This document shows positions 53,094 to 63,322 of a stretch of 64,000 bases of DNA, in pieces; position 1 is the stretch's first letter, and each line of letters begins with the position of its first letter. The stretch comes from Ignavibacterium sp. (GTDB lineage Bacteria > Bacteroidota > Ignavibacteria > Ignavibacteriales > Ignavibacteriaceae): assembly GCF_025998815.1 (NCBI RefSeq), contig NZ_AP026678.1, forward strand, positions 1,860,001 through 1,924,000, in the 5' to 3' direction. The notes beneath the pieces were generated by a model. That model saw only the letters and a list, made by a program, of their open reading frames with translations, was not told where the DNA came from and made no database searches. Made by a program: the position numbers and the translations under genes.

Positions 53094-54014
53094 TTAAAGG
53101 ATATTTTCAAAAACTTCTTTCTTCATTTCACCCAAAGCTTCTTCTAACGTATGAGGTCTGTAACCAAGTTCTGATTGTGCTTTAATCGTTATCAAACCAC
53201 TTTTCAAAGGTCTTCTAGCTGGTTGTTTTAGCTCTTCAGTTGTGATAGGAACTATGAGCGACTTATCAAGCGAAAAATAGTCGGCGATAATTTGAGTGAA
53301 TTCATATCGTGATAAAAACTCCTGCCCACCAATGTTGTAAATACCTTCTCGTTTGGACTCAATAATTTTATCAACAGCTTGTACCAAGTCATCAAGATAA
53401 GTCGGATTGTTAATCTGATCAGTTACTATTCTGATTTTTTTCTTATTTTTCAATGACTCAACAACCCATTTTACAAAATCTGGTCTTCCAAATTTTGCCG
53501 GACCATAAAGCACATTAGTTCTTATAATGGTATGCTTAACCGCGTAAAGTTTCAGAACATTTTCGCTTGCAAGTTTCGTTCTGCCATAATAACCAAGAGG
53601 ATTTGGCATTGCAGACTCAAGATAAGGTCCATTCTTCCCATCAAAGATATAATCAGTTGAAAAATGAATTATGTGAGCATCAATTATTCTCGCTGCTTCA
53701 GCCATATATTCAACAGCTTTAACATTAACTTTCCAGGCAGTTTCTCTTTCAGTTTCTGATAAATCGACATTTGTAAATGCGGCAGCATTGATTATAAAAT
53801 CCGGACAAAAATCATAAATCAGGTTTTTTGTTTTATTTCTATCTGTTATATCACACTGAATATAATCAAGATTGTCAATAAATGATTTTTCCTCTGCAGA
53901 TGAAGTGAGTAACTCAAGTGAATTCTTTCTGAAATATTCACTTAGTCGCTGTCCAAGCATTCCATTTGAACCAAAAATAAGTATCCTGTTTTTAACTACT
54001 AATTCAGGTAACAT
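53094..54014 (-). CDS. RmlD-family dTDP-4-dehydrorhamnose reductase-like
   Basis: Extended SDR fold with GSNGMLGQ (NAD(P)-binding glycine loop, about residues 15-22), Y143-G-R-T-K147 as the catalytic YxxxK, and FSTDYIFDG, all typical of RmlD. 306 residues. Would reduce a dTDP-keto sugar to dTDP-L-rhamnose if that pathway is present; other rml genes are not in the window. Adjacent to the kinase gene (54015) with no gap; likely one operon. Confidence 0.82.
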   Translation of the reverse strand: MLPELVVKNRILIFGSNGMLGQRLSEYFRKNSLELLTSSAEEKSFIDNLDYIQCDITDRNKTKNLIYDFCPDFIINAAAFTNVDLSETERETAWKVNVKAVEYMAEAARIIDAHIIHFSTDYIFDGKNGPYLESAMPNPLGYYGRTKLASENVLKLYAVKHTIIRTNVLYGPAKFGRPDFVKWVVESLKNKKKIRIVTDQINNPTYLDDLVQAVDKIIESKREGIYNIGGQEFLSRYEFTQIIADYFSLDKSLIVPITTEELKQPARRPLKSGLITIKAQSELGYRPHTLEEALGEMKKEVFENIL

Positions 54015-54857
54015 CTATAGCTTTCTCTCTTTTAAAAATTCTTCTGTTTTGTACGCAGCAAAAGATAATGATTGATATACATTTTTCGTTCTAATATAAT
54101 TATAAAAGAAAGTTGCCCCAAAAGTATCACCACAACCAACTGAATTGTTTGATAAAATTTTGTTCGATGATACGAAGTAAGATGAAATTTCTTTATTACT
54201 CTTTAAAAAAACTTTTGAACCTTTGCTACCTTTTGTTACTAAAATAATTTTCACACCATTTTCAAGTAGAAAATTTGCTTGTTCATATTCCGACTGATTA
54301 TTCCCAACCATAGCAAATTCATTTTCATTTGCCTGAAGAATATCAACATTCTTTGCCCATTGTTGGAAATCTTTTATTGGAGAAAAAATTCTTTCCCCAA
54401 ATTCATTCATTGGTCTTGATAAAGTGTGAACATCAAAAAAAATGATGGCATTAGTCTTTGCACGTATCAATTCCAAGTCTTCAAGCGTGATATCTGTTCC
54501 TGTAATCATATTGATTAAGATCGCGTCAAAATCAGAAAAATTTATTTTATCAATATTCAATTTGGATGATATGTTTGAATAAATTTCCTTTCGCTCAGAT
54601 TTATCATCAAGAAGAAGCGTAACGGAAGGAATTGCTTCTACTTTTTCCAGAAAATCAAGTTTAAATTTGGAATAAACAGGCATAAAATATTCGGAAGTAT
54701 TATCATCAATCTGAGTGCAGAGATACAAATCGTCATCAGGTGATGATAATCTTAAAATTTGATTCGCCGAATAAAAGATTCCTCCCGGAGAATGCGTTTT
54801 ATTTCCACCAAAGGAAACAGTATCAAAAACCGAATGTCCGATTAACAATATTTTCAT
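54015..54857 (-). CDS. PfkB-family carbohydrate kinase
   Basis: C-terminal catalytic motif NNSVGCGDTFGATF with D244 as the base (GxGD), and an N-terminal GGIFYSANQ sugar-binding stretch. 280 residues. Substrate could be a sugar or nucleoside. Paired with the RmlD-like gene; divergent from bshA by 115 bases. Confidence 0.82.
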   Translation of the reverse strand: MKILLIGHSVFDTVSFGGNKTHSPGGIFYSANQILRLSSPDDDLYLCTQIDDNTSEYFMPVYSKFKLDFLEKVEAIPSVTLLLDDKSERKEIYSNISSKLNIDKINFSDFDAILINMITGTDITLEDLELIRAKTNAIIFFDVHTLSRPMNEFGERIFSPIKDFQQWAKNVDILQANENEFAMVGNNQSEYEQANFLLENGVKIILVTKGSKGSKVFLKSNKEISSYFVSSNKILSNNSVGCGDTFGATFFYNYIRTKNVYQSLSFAAYKTEEFLKERKL

Positions 54858-54972
54858 AATATCCTCAAAACAAATTTAAAGCAAATAAACTAAATGCTAT
54901 GACTAACCATTGATCTCTTTTATTCGATAATAGAAACAAATGAATTATATTTACGGCTGAAATAATTGAAAG

Positions 54973-56109
54973 ATGCGGATGAAAATTGGTATTACCTGTT
55001 ATCCTACTTATGGAGGAAGTGGTGTAATCGCAACAGAGCTTGGTAAAGAACTGGCACTGCGCGGACACGAAGTTCATTTTATAAGTTATGCACTGCCCTT
55101 CAGATTGAATAAATACATCGAGAACATTGTCTTCCATGAAGTTGAGATGAGTAATTATCCGCTTTTTGAATTTCCTCTTTATAGTTTATCACTTGCCAGC
55201 AAAATGACTGAAGTCGCAAAATTTGAAATGCTCGATTTGGTTCATGTTCACTATGCAATTCCGCATGCTACTTCAGCATATCTGGCTAAGGAAATGTTAA
55301 AAGGTTATTGCGATTTAAAAATAATTACAACATTACACGGAACTGATATAACACTTGTTGGATTAGAACCTTCATTTCTGCCATTGGTGAAATTCAGCAT
55401 TGAGAAAAGTGATGGAGTAACTGCAGTATCGAGATATCTAAAAGAGAAGACGATAACGAATTATGAAATTGAAAAAGAAATAGAGGTTATTCCAAATTTT
55501 GTTGATACTGAAATTTATAAACCCAATCCAAATTGTGTTTATAGAAAACACATTGCGCCAAACGGAGAAAAAATTCTTGTACATATTTCAAATTTTCGTG
55601 CTGTAAAAAGAGTTCCGGATACAATAAGGATTTTCGAGAAAGTTCAGAAAGAAATTCCTGCTAAATTACTTTTAATTGGTGATGGACCTGACAGGTCAGA
55701 ATGCGAGAGATTAGCCCGTGAATTAGACCTTATGGACAAAGTAAAATTTCTCGGAAAGCAGGAGGCAATAGTTGATATATTGAACGCTTCTGATTTATTT
55801 TTGATACCATCACAATCTGAAAGTTTTGGATTGGCAGCTTTGGAGGCAATGTCTTGTGGCTTGCCGGTTATCAGTTCAAGCGTTGGTGGTTTGCCTGAGT
55901 TAATAAGACATAATGAATGTGGATATATTGCTGAAATTGGTGATGTAGATAGAATGGCAAAGTATGCACTTGATCTTTTAACAAATAAAAAGAAGTATGA
56001 TATGTTTTCTGCAAATGCAAGGAAATGTGCTGTTACTAAATTTGATAAATCAATTGTTATTCCTCAGTATGAAGAATATTATAAAAAAGTCTTGAGTCAA
56101 AAATCATGA
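54973..56109 (+). CDS. bshA: N-acetyl-alpha-D-glucosaminyl L-malate synthase
   Basis: GT4-family glycosyltransferase, first step of bacillithiol synthesis (UDP-GlcNAc plus L-malate). GITCYPTYGGSGVIATELG at the start and FGLAALEAMSCGLPVI with the E-x7-E motif are the family signatures; 378 residues fits. It heads a plus-strand operon (bshA, Rcl-like, unknown, RsmB-like, ArsC/Spx-like, glycosyltransferase), each member overlapping or within a few bases of the next. Confidence 0.9.
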   Translation: MRMKIGITCYPTYGGSGVIATELGKELALRGHEVHFISYALPFRLNKYIENIVFHEVEMSNYPLFEFPLYSLSLASKMTEVAKFEMLDLVHVHYAIPHATSAYLAKEMLKGYCDLKIITTLHGTDITLVGLEPSFLPLVKFSIEKSDGVTAVSRYLKEKTITNYEIEKEIEVIPNFVDTEIYKPNPNCVYRKHIAPNGEKILVHISNFRAVKRVPDTIRIFEKVQKEIPAKLLLIGDGPDRSECERLARELDLMDKVKFLGKQEAIVDILNASDLFLIPSQSESFGLAALEAMSCGLPVISSSVGGLPELIRHNECGYIAEIGDVDRMAKYALDLLTNKKKYDMFSANARKCAVTKFDKSIVIPQYEEYYKKVLSQKS

Positions 56110-56525
56110 TAGTCTATTGTGCCGGACCTATTCGCGGAGATCAAACATATTTGAAATCATATCTTGAGATTATTCAATATGTTGAAAATCTGGGAATTAC
56201 AGCCCTCTCTGAAATGAATTCAAAATTTACTTCATCAATTCCTTTAACAGACAAACAGATTTATACAAGAGATGTTAAGTGGATTGACGGAAGTGATGCT
56301 ATGGTAGCTGAAGTATCCGGAGCCAGTCTGGGTGTAGGTTTCGAAATTGCTTATGCTTTGTTTGTAAAGAAAATTCCTGTTCTTGCATTGTATAATGAAT
56401 CTGTACAAAAAATTTCTTCAATGATTTCAGGATGCACTAACCCAAATCTTACTGTTAAGTCCTACAAAGATGAAGATTCATTAAGAAAAGAAGTTAAAGC
56501 ATTCTTATTGAAACATAAAAAGTAA
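56106..56525 (+). CDS. Nucleoside 2-deoxyribosyltransferase / Rcl (DNPH1)-like hydrolase
   Basis: YCAGPIRGDQ and SGASLGVGFEIAYAL match the two motifs of Rcl-type 2'-deoxynucleoside 5'-phosphate N-hydrolases, with Glu in GVGFE as the likely catalytic residue. 139 residues is close to DNPH1. Overlaps bshA by 4 bases (ATGA), so coupled. Substrate choice unverified. Confidence 0.8.
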   Translation: MIVYCAGPIRGDQTYLKSYLEIIQYVENLGITALSEMNSKFTSSIPLTDKQIYTRDVKWIDGSDAMVAEVSGASLGVGFEIAYALFVKKIPVLALYNESVQKISSMISGCTNPNLTVKSYKDEDSLRKEVKAFLLKHKK

Positions 56526-56526
56526 A

Positions 56527-56952
56527 TTGACAAAAAAAGAATTTTTAGAATTCTGGATTAAAAAACTTACCTCTGATGGAATAAAAATTTTTCCGGATGA
56601 TTTTCTTGAGAGTACCGAAGTCACATCAATAAAAATTCCTGCCAAAACTTTAATTCCAGGTTCTGAATTATTCGGAACTTTCGAAGTGATAACTACAGAT
56701 GGTGAAGTAGTTGCACAGGCAGAAAATTATTCCGAAGCCAAGTATTATGTTTATGCTTCTCAACTAAGAAAGTCTGAAATTAAATTTCCTGTTCAAAAAA
56801 ATTTGATTCCAATTATCGTTAAAAGATATGAGCTATATATTGACAGTATAATAAACGAGATTTCTAAAGATTTTAAGAAAAAGTTTTCAGATATTAAAGA
56901 GACTAATTCTGTTTCTGAAATTTTAAAGACAATCAATCTTGTTCGATATTAA
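56527..56952 (+). CDS. Hypothetical protein in the bshA operon
   Basis: 141 residues, no signal peptide or membrane span. TTG start one base after the previous stop. Contains beta strands (SELFGTFEVITTDGEV) in the middle and helices at the end. Not recognised; probably Bacteroidota-specific. Confidence 0.6.
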   Translation: MTKKEFLEFWIKKLTSDGIKIFPDDFLESTEVTSIKIPAKTLIPGSELFGTFEVITTDGEVVAQAENYSEAKYYVYASQLRKSEIKFPVQKNLIPIIVKRYELYIDSIINEISKDFKKKFSDIKETNSVSEILKTINLVRY

Positions 56953-56956
56953 ACAA

Positions 56957-58390
56957 ATGGAAAAAACTTCTAAAGCATACGAATATTTTGAAAAACTATA
57001 TGGGAAGGAAAGTGCAGAAGCTTATCAGCATTACATCCAACAACCTGTTAAAGATTATCTGCGAGTAAATACGAATAAAATTTCTGTTGATGCTTTGCAA
57101 AATCTTTTGATTGAAAAATATAAAATCAAAACCGAACCAGTAAAAAATTTTTCAAGAGCACTTAAAGTAGTATCTGATGAAGATGATTTAATTGGTAAAA
57201 CAGTAGAGCAAATTTTAGGATTTTATTATATACAGGGTTTATCATCAATGCTTCCTCCGATAGCATTAAATCCAACTCAGAAAGATTTGGTTATGGATTT
57301 ATGCGGAGCACCTGGTTCAAAGACAACTCAAATGGCAGAAATGATGAACAACAGAGGTACTCTGATAGCAAATGAAATTGATATCAACAGAATAAAATCG
57401 CTGGTTTTCAATCTTGATAGATTAAACATAATTAATACCGGAATCCTGAACTTTAAAGGCGAATTACTTAGTAAAGTTTATGATAACTATTTCGACAAAA
57501 TTCTGGTTGATGCTCCTTGCAGTGGATTAGGTATTATTCAGAAAAAAGAAGAAGTCAGTAAGTGGTGGTCACTGGTCCACGCAAACAGATTACATGATCT
57601 TCAAACTAAACTTCTGGTGGCTGCAATCAAAATGGCAAAAGTTGGTGGTGAAATAGTTTATTCGACTTGCACATTATCTGTTGAAGAAAATGAGATGGTA
57701 ATTGATACAATTCTGAAAAATTATCCGGTTGAAATTGTAGATGTTGAATTGCCGGTTAAAACCCACAAAGCTTTTACTGAGTATGATGGAATAAAACTAA
57801 ACTCACAAATTGAAAAAGCTGTACGGATTTTACCATGGGAAATTGAATCTGATGGTTTCTTTCTGGTTAAGTTGAAAAAAAAATCTGAAACTGAACCAAT
57901 GGATAAAATTCAATCATCGGTTTCTGATATCAAAATGGTAAAACCGAATCACAAAGAATTTCTTCCATATCGCAACTATCTGACAGATCATTTCGGAATA
58001 GATGAAAGTGTTTTTGATGATTTCAAATTTATATTCAAAGGAAGAGATATTTACATTATAAATAGTGAATGGTTTGATGATAATCTATCGCTATTTAACA
58101 GAATCGGAACAAAGTTCGGAAGTCTTGACAAGAAACAGAGAATCACACTGCATTCAAATGGTGCTCAAGTGTTGGGTGATGCAATAAAAAAATTCATTTA
58201 TGAAATTAAAGACAAACAGGAATTAGAACTTTATCTTACAGGTATGAAAATAAGAAACAACGAACTGATAACAGGACAATATGCTGTTAAGTATAACAAC
58301 ATAGTGCTTGGTACAGCAATCAAAACTGATGAAGGTCTTAAGAGCAGATTCCCAAGAACAAAACGAACTCAAAAATTTGAAGTGATGTAA
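56957..58390 (+). CDS. RsmB/NOP-family rRNA (cytosine-C5) methyltransferase
   Basis: Start placed at 56957 (MEKTSKAY); an earlier TTG at 56939 overlaps the previous gene. SAM site MDLCGAPGSKTTQMAEM; catalytic motifs DAPCSGLG and STCTLSVEENE with both cysteines. About 477 residues, with a PUA-like C-terminal part (ITGQYAVKYNNIVLG), like RsmF. Modifies rRNA cytosines; target base not predicted. Confidence 0.88.
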   Translation: MEKTSKAYEYFEKLYGKESAEAYQHYIQQPVKDYLRVNTNKISVDALQNLLIEKYKIKTEPVKNFSRALKVVSDEDDLIGKTVEQILGFYYIQGLSSMLPPIALNPTQKDLVMDLCGAPGSKTTQMAEMMNNRGTLIANEIDINRIKSLVFNLDRLNIINTGILNFKGELLSKVYDNYFDKILVDAPCSGLGIIQKKEEVSKWWSLVHANRLHDLQTKLLVAAIKMAKVGGEIVYSTCTLSVEENEMVIDTILKNYPVEIVDVELPVKTHKAFTEYDGIKLNSQIEKAVRILPWEIESDGFFLVKLKKKSETEPMDKIQSSVSDIKMVKPNHKEFLPYRNYLTDHFGIDESVFDDFKFIFKGRDIYIINSEWFDDNLSLFNRIGTKFGSLDKKQRITLHSNGAQVLGDAIKKFIYEIKDKQELELYLTGMKIRNNELITGQYAVKYNNIVLGTAIKTDEGLKSRFPRTKRTQKFEVM

Positions 58391-58392
58391 TT

Positions 58393-58728
58393 ATGAATAT
58401 TCAGATAATTGGAACCAAAAAGTGTAAAGAAACACAAAAGGCAGAAAGATTTTTTAAGGAAAGAAGAATTACTTTTCATTTCAGAGATTTAACTGAAAAA
58501 GGATTGTCAAAAGGTGAGCTCGAAAATATTTGCAGAGTAATTCCTTTTGAAGATCTGATTGATACAGAAAGCAAACGATACAAAGAACGCGGAATGCAGT
58601 ATATGAAGTTTAATATCGAAGAAGAATTATTAGACGATCCTTTATTGTTAAAAACTCCAATTGTCCGGAATGAGAGATTCGTAACTGTCGGCTATAAACC
58701 CGAAGTTTGGAAAGAGTGGATTAAATGA
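58393..58728 (+). CDS. ArsC/Spx-family thioredoxin-fold protein
   Basis: 111 residues; begins IQIIGTKKCKETQKAERFFKE with a single active Cys (C11) and no second Cys of the CxxC of Spx, and TPIVRNERFVTVGYKPEVW at the end. Resembles arsenate reductase-like proteins; a redox or bacillithiol-linked role suits the operon. Overlaps the glycosyltransferase start by 4 bases. Confidence 0.75.
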   Translation: MNIQIIGTKKCKETQKAERFFKERRITFHFRDLTEKGLSKGELENICRVIPFEDLIDTESKRYKERGMQYMKFNIEEELLDDPLLLKTPIVRNERFVTVGYKPEVWKEWIK

Positions 58729-60233
58729 AATTCTTTGAACTTTTCTTCATAGAAAAATTCAAAGAAAGTGAAAGGATTATTTTCCCAATTCTTTCTCTCG
58801 TACCAGTTATAATTGCTTTGCTCTTTATGCCTGAATTTATGGGCGATGATACATATATACACATCGGATTTATAAAAGGACTTTTGGAAACAGGTAAATT
58901 TTCTTTTACTGGTACAGAAACATATGGAAGCACTTCTCCTCTTTGGGTTATTATAAATTCATTGTTCTCACTAATCACCAGCAACCCTGAATCAAGTATC
59001 AGAATTCTCAGTGGCATATTTACAATCTTAACAATATTACTTCTTAATTATTTATTAAAGCTTTTTGATTTAAATGTTAATCTGAGATTTTTATTAATCT
59101 TAAGTCTTGCTCTAAATCCTTTCTTCATTAAGTGGTCAATTTCCGGAATGGAAGCTTCTGCTACGATGAGTTTTCTTATAATTTGTATGATTTACTTATT
59201 TAAATCAAAAGATGATTCAATAAATTATTATGGAACTTTCATTGGATTATCATTTCTGCTTCGACCTGAATTTCTAGTTGTGTTTGTTTTTAGTCTTCTT
59301 TTCTTTTTGAAAGTTAGAAAGAATTTCAGGTTTATCATATCATTTGTAACTCAGTTCTTGATAGTTATTTCTGCCTGGTTTGTTTATGCGTTTATTCATT
59401 TCGGTACAATTATTCCGAATACTTTCAGAGCAAAAGCAAAAGATAGTTTTTTTCATATCGAACCAGAGAAGTTATTGAGAAATATAAAAGTTCTTGTCGC
59501 AGGCAACTTTCCTGAGTTTATAATACTTGTAATAATTATTCTAAGTTTAATTTTCATAAAGTTTAGAAAGGAAGATTCTGCTAAAAACATTTCAAGAAAG
59601 TATTTCACTATCATTTTAAAACCGGAACTGATAACAATTTTATTATGGATAGTCGGATTTTATCTTTTTTATATATTAAAAAATGTTACTATACTTTCAA
59701 GATATTCTTTAATGTTCGTTCCAGCTATAATTCTTCTAACGGGAATATTACTGAATAATCTTAACACAATCCTGAATGAAAAAATTTACAGATTTGTTCT
59801 TGTGTCGTATCTTACCATCATTTTAGCAATCAACAATTTCATATTATTTAATACAGTCATACCATCAAGCAATAATTTCGCTCAGGGCTTTCAAAATACT
59901 TTTAAAAAGATTTCCGAAATAATCAAAGAAGATACTTCAATAACAAACAAATCAGTTGCGCTTACTGATGTAGGAATTGTTGGTACTTTCTCTTCAGCAA
60001 AAGTCTATGATTTAGCAGGGCTGGTTGAGAGCGATAGATTCAACTATCCCAACTATGCTGAGTATGTTTTTGCAAAAAAACCTGATTATCTGATTTTAAG
60101 AGAAGAAGCCGACATTTCGGAAGTTATTCCACAGAATGTTAATTACAAAATTTTGTATCAGAAAAAAGTCCCCGGCTTCGGAATAAATTCTCCGGAACCG
60201 AGGACTGTAACTTTATATAAAATATTTTGGTGA
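58725..60233 (+). CDS. GT-C type membrane glycosyltransferase (ArnT/PMT-like)
   Basis: About 10 membrane helices. Near the N-terminus, GDDTYIHIG fits the catalytic acidic loop of GT-C enzymes, and TYGSTSPLWV follows. It would transfer sugars from polyprenyl-phosphate donors to extracytoplasmic acceptors. Last gene of the operon. Acceptor unknown. Confidence 0.78.
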   Translation: MKFFELFFIEKFKESERIIFPILSLVPVIIALLFMPEFMGDDTYIHIGFIKGLLETGKFSFTGTETYGSTSPLWVIINSLFSLITSNPESSIRILSGIFTILTILLLNYLLKLFDLNVNLRFLLILSLALNPFFIKWSISGMEASATMSFLIICMIYLFKSKDDSINYYGTFIGLSFLLRPEFLVVFVFSLLFFLKVRKNFRFIISFVTQFLIVISAWFVYAFIHFGTIIPNTFRAKAKDSFFHIEPEKLLRNIKVLVAGNFPEFIILVIIILSLIFIKFRKEDSAKNISRKYFTIILKPELITILLWIVGFYLFYILKNVTILSRYSLMFVPAIILLTGILLNNLNTILNEKIYRFVLVSYLTIILAINNFILFNTVIPSSNNFAQGFQNTFKKISEIIKEDTSITNKSVALTDVGIVGTFSSAKVYDLAGLVESDRFNYPNYAEYVFAKKPDYLILREEADISEVIPQNVNYKILYQKKVPGFGINSPEPRTVTLYKIFW

Positions 60234-60240
60234 TTAAACT

Positions 60241-61674
60241 TTAAACATCGTAATACAATCCAAACTCAAATGGATGTGGCTGAAGTGCCATTGGTTTAAC
60301 TTCTTTATCCAACTTATATTTTATCCAGGTTTCAATTACATCTTCCGTAAATACATCACCTTTTAGTAAATACTCGTGATCTTTTGCCAACGCCCTTAAA
60401 GCATCCTGCAGACTTTCTGGTGTTGAAGGAACATTTTTTAACTCTTCTGGTGGCATATCATAAATATCTTTATCTAATGGTTCACCAGGATCAATTCTGT
60501 TCATAATTCCATCCAAACCAGCCATTAACATAGCTGCAAAAGCAAGATATGGATTTGCAGAAGGATCGGGACAACGGAATTCAATTCTCTTTGACTTTGG
60601 TGAAGAAGAGTACATCGGAATTCTGATTGATGCACTTCTGTTTCTCTGTGAATATGCAAGATTAACAGGAGCTTCAAATCCGGGCACTAACCTTTTGTAT
60701 GAATTGGTTGTTGGATTTGTAAAAGCAAGTAAACTTGGAGCATGTCTAAGAAGACCACCAATAAAATATAAAGCCATCTCACTCAAGCCAGCGTAACCTG
60801 AACCAGCAAACAACGGTTTTCCTTTTTTCCATAAAGAGGTATGAACATGCATTCCACTTCCATTATCACCAAAGATTGGCTTTGGCATATAAGTAACAGT
60901 TTTATTGTTTCTCTTTGCTGTGTTCTTCACAATGTATTTAAACATCAGAAGCTGATCAGCAGCTTTTACTAAGGGTGCAAATCTTAAATCAATTTCACAT
61001 TGACCTCCACTTGCAACTTCGTGATGCTGAGCTTCAACATCAATTCCGCAATTGATAAGATTCTGGACCATTTCATTTCTTAAATCCATCAAAGCATCGG
61101 TTGGAGGAACAGGAAAATATCCTTCTTTATATCTTGGTTTGTAACCAAGATTTGGATTCTCTTCTCTTCCACTGTTCCATCTTCCTTCAATTGAATCAAC
61201 AACATAAAAACTTCCATTTGGTCTTGAATCAAATCTTACATCATCAAAAACAAAAAATTCTGCTTCGGGACCGTAATAGACTGTATCAGCAATTCCTGTA
61301 GATATAAGGTATGATTCTGCTTTCTGTGCAATATTGCGAGGACATCTTGTATATTTTTCTTTTGTTGCAGGTTCATAAACATCGCATATTAAGCTAATAG
61401 TTGGCGCTTCAATGAAAGGATCAACGAACATTGTGTTAGGATCAGGAATGATAAGCATATCACTTTCATTTATTGGTTTCCACCCTCGAATTGATGAACC
61501 ATCAAAACCGAATCCGTCTTCAAATGATCCCTCATCAAATTGTGTTACAGGAACTGTAAAATGCTGCCATTGTCCGGGAAAATCCATGAACTTAAGATCA
61601 ACGAATTTTATCCCATTATCCTTGATGAATTTCAGTACCTTTTCTACAGGTCCTGAAGAAGAACCTTTTGCCAT
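60241..61674 (-). CDS. glnA: Glutamine synthetase, type I
   Basis: Makes glutamine from glutamate and ammonia with ATP. 477 residues, standard GSI length. DGSSIRGW (near 59-66), NESDMLI, and the metal- and substrate-site segments [18 protein letters not shown] and [13 protein letters not shown] are intact. An adenylylation tyrosine site is present in form but not confirmed. Lies 20 bases after an Lrp regulator gene that probably controls it. Convergent with the bshA operon end. Confidence 0.95.
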   Translation of the reverse strand: MAKGSSSGPVEKVLKFIKDNGIKFVDLKFMDFPGQWQHFTVPVTQFDEGSFEDGFGFDGSSIRGWKPINESDMLIIPDPNTMFVDPFIEAPTISLICDVYEPATKEKYTRCPRNIAQKAESYLISTGIADTVYYGPEAEFFVFDDVRFDSRPNGSFYVVDSIEGRWNSGREENPNLGYKPRYKEGYFPVPPTDALMDLRNEMVQNLINCGIDVEAQHHEVASGGQCEIDLRFAPLVKAADQLLMFKYIVKNTAKRNNKTVTYMPKPIFGDNGSGMHVHTSLWKKGKPLFAGSGYAGLSEMALYFIGGLLRHAPSLLAFTNPTTNSYKRLVPGFEAPVNLAYSQRNRSASIRIPMYSSSPKSKRIEFRCPDPSANPYLAFAAMLMAGLDGIMNRIDPGEPLDKDIYDMPPEELKNVPSTPESLQDALRALAKDHEYLLKGDVFTEDVIETWIKYKLDKEVKPMALQPHPFEFGLYYDV

Positions 61675-61694
61675 AATTGCTCCTTTATTTTTTA

Positions 61695-62141
61695 TTAAAT
61701 GTTGATTTCAAAAGTTTCTTTTACAGTTGATAATACATAAGTTGTTTTGGTTGCAGTTACTCCTGGCCATGATTGAATTTCGCTGAGTAGCTTTTCAAGA
61801 GCTTCGGTATTTTGAACTACAGCTTTTAGTAAATGCGATCCTTCACCAAGCACAGCATGACATTCCAGAATTTGTGGCATTTTTTCAACTTTTGTAATAA
61901 GAGTTTTATAATTTTTTGATGACTCCATCATCACCTGTATGAAAGCCGTAATATCATATCCGAAAGCTTTACGATTTAATTTAGCAAAGTAACCTTCGAT
62001 ATAACCTTTGCTTTCCAACTTGTTTAATCTTTCACTTACAGATGGAACTGAAAGCTGGACTAAATCAGCAAGTTCATTTCGCTTTGTTCGTCCATTCTTT
62101 TGTAGTGTTCTGAGAATCCTTAAATCAATTTCATCAATCAT
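61695..62141 (-). CDS. Lrp/AsnC-family transcriptional regulator
   Basis: Helix-turn-helix ([25 protein letters not shown]) in residues 20-50, RAM domain after 65. Placed 20 bases upstream of glnA on the same strand, so a likely regulator of nitrogen assimilation responding to an amino acid. 148 residues. Confidence 0.9.
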   Translation of the reverse strand: MIDEIDLRILRTLQKNGRTKRNELADLVQLSVPSVSERLNKLESKGYIEGYFAKLNRKAFGYDITAFIQVMMESSKNYKTLITKVEKMPQILECHAVLGEGSHLLKAVVQNTEALEKLLSEIQSWPGVTATKTTYVLSTVKETFEINI

Positions 62142-62265
62142 AATATTTCTCCTTAAAAAACCTGAGGGCGAATATAAATGAAATTACCTAAATGCCAAAA
62201 TAATTTAGGTAGAAATTTCATTCCATCTTGTTTATTAAGGTTTATACTTAATTTTCTATGATATT

Positions 62266-63078
62266 TTAAGGTTTTTGAATTCCGTAGGGAGTGAAGAATG
62301 TCTTATCTTTTTTAACATTCTCAAACAGTGTCAGGTTTTGTGGTGGTCTTTCCTGTAGTTTGTGATAAAGATGATATTGAACAGCGATATGATTTAATGA
62401 TTTAATTTTTACTCCATTTAACTCTAATCGAAACTGAACATCAGAATCCTCTCCGATTGATGGAGCTTCATATCTTTCATCAAATCCGTTAATTGCAAGC
62501 ATATCTTTTTTGTAAAGTGAAAAGTTACAACCTAAAAGTCCGCGTGATTTTCTATTGAACCAATTTCTCAAAAATTTATTTCTTAAGTAAATACCTTTTT
62601 CAACATCGAAAGACTTACCGAATAAGCCATCCTCAACAAGCAAATGAAAATTTTTCTCAAAAAATCTTTCTCTTACTTTTTGTGGTGTTATTAATTCAGT
62701 TATCTTTTGTGAAAGATTAACTCTTCTGCCTGTAAGTGCAAGTCCCGGAGATTTGTATTCCAGATGCCCTTCAACAAAAGAAGAATGCGGGACGCAATCG
62801 CCATCAATGAAAATGAGATATTCACTTTCGGAAGCCAGGATTGCCTGATTAAGAATTTTATTTTTTCTGAATCCTTTATCTTCCTGCCAGATGTGTTTAA
62901 TTCTAAATGGATAATCAGAGGCAAATGATTCAATCTCCTTTACTACATTTTCTTCTGAACCATCATCAGCAATTATTAACTCAAAATTTTTATGACCCTG
63001 AATTTCAAATCCGGCAAGAACTGATTTTAAATAATCGATTTTATTATAGAAAGAAACAATAACAGATACATCATACAT
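62266..63078 (-). CDS. Glycosyltransferase family 2
   Basis: GT-A fold: SVIVSFYNK at the start, IIADDGSEE, and FIDGDCVPH as the metal-binding DxD. The protein has an extra middle part with GLLGCNFSLYKKDM and EDSDVQFRL. 270 residues. Starts one base after the stop of the 47-aa gene and is likely in one operon with DUF5989 and SxtJ genes, perhaps making a surface glycan. Confidence 0.85.
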   Translation of the reverse strand: MYDVSVIVSFYNKIDYLKSVLAGFEIQGHKNFELIIADDGSEENVVKEIESFASDYPFRIKHIWQEDKGFRKNKILNQAILASESEYLIFIDGDCVPHSSFVEGHLEYKSPGLALTGRRVNLSQKITELITPQKVRERFFEKNFHLLVEDGLFGKSFDVEKGIYLRNKFLRNWFNRKSRGLLGCNFSLYKKDMLAINGFDERYEAPSIGEDSDVQFRLELNGVKIKSLNHIAVQYHLYHKLQERPPQNLTLFENVKKDKTFFTPYGIQKP

Positions 63079-63079
63079 T

Positions 63080-63223
63080 CTATTTCAGTTCCTCATCAAT
63101 TTTCTTTTTTGATTCTTTCTTAGCATTTACTCGTTTGTATGCTTTTGGTTTTTCTTCAACCTTAGGCGGCTTTTGGGGAACAGGAATACGGGTTTTTATT
63201 TTTTCTTTTTTTTTGTTTTTCAT
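63080..63223 (-). CDS. 47-residue basic protein
   Basis: Short gene starting MKNKKKEKIKTRIPVPQKPP and ending KKIDEELK; very rich in Lys, likely disordered. Its TAG stop is one base before the ATG of the glycosyltransferase gene, so the two are coupled. No family recognised. The start codon abuts the palindromic repeat at 63227. I could not find a ribosome site. Confidence 0.5.
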   Translation of the reverse strand: MKNKKKEKIKTRIPVPQKPPKVEEKPKAYKRVNAKKESKKKIDEELK

Positions 63224-63322
63224 TGAGCCTCACCCAAACCCTCTCCTAAGGAGAGGGCTTTTTGTATTTACGAAAATTCTGTGTTAACTCATACCATTTA
63301 CTAAAATAAGAGCATTACTGAA
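63224..63322. repeat. Dispersed palindromic repeat, GGTGAGGC-tail family, copy 2
   Basis: CCCTCTCC (63239-63246)-TAA-GGAGAGGG (63250-63257) then CTTTTTG; GCCTCACCC precedes. Reverse-orientation relative of the element at 14584-14645. On the plus strand it would look like a terminator. Confidence 0.65.
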
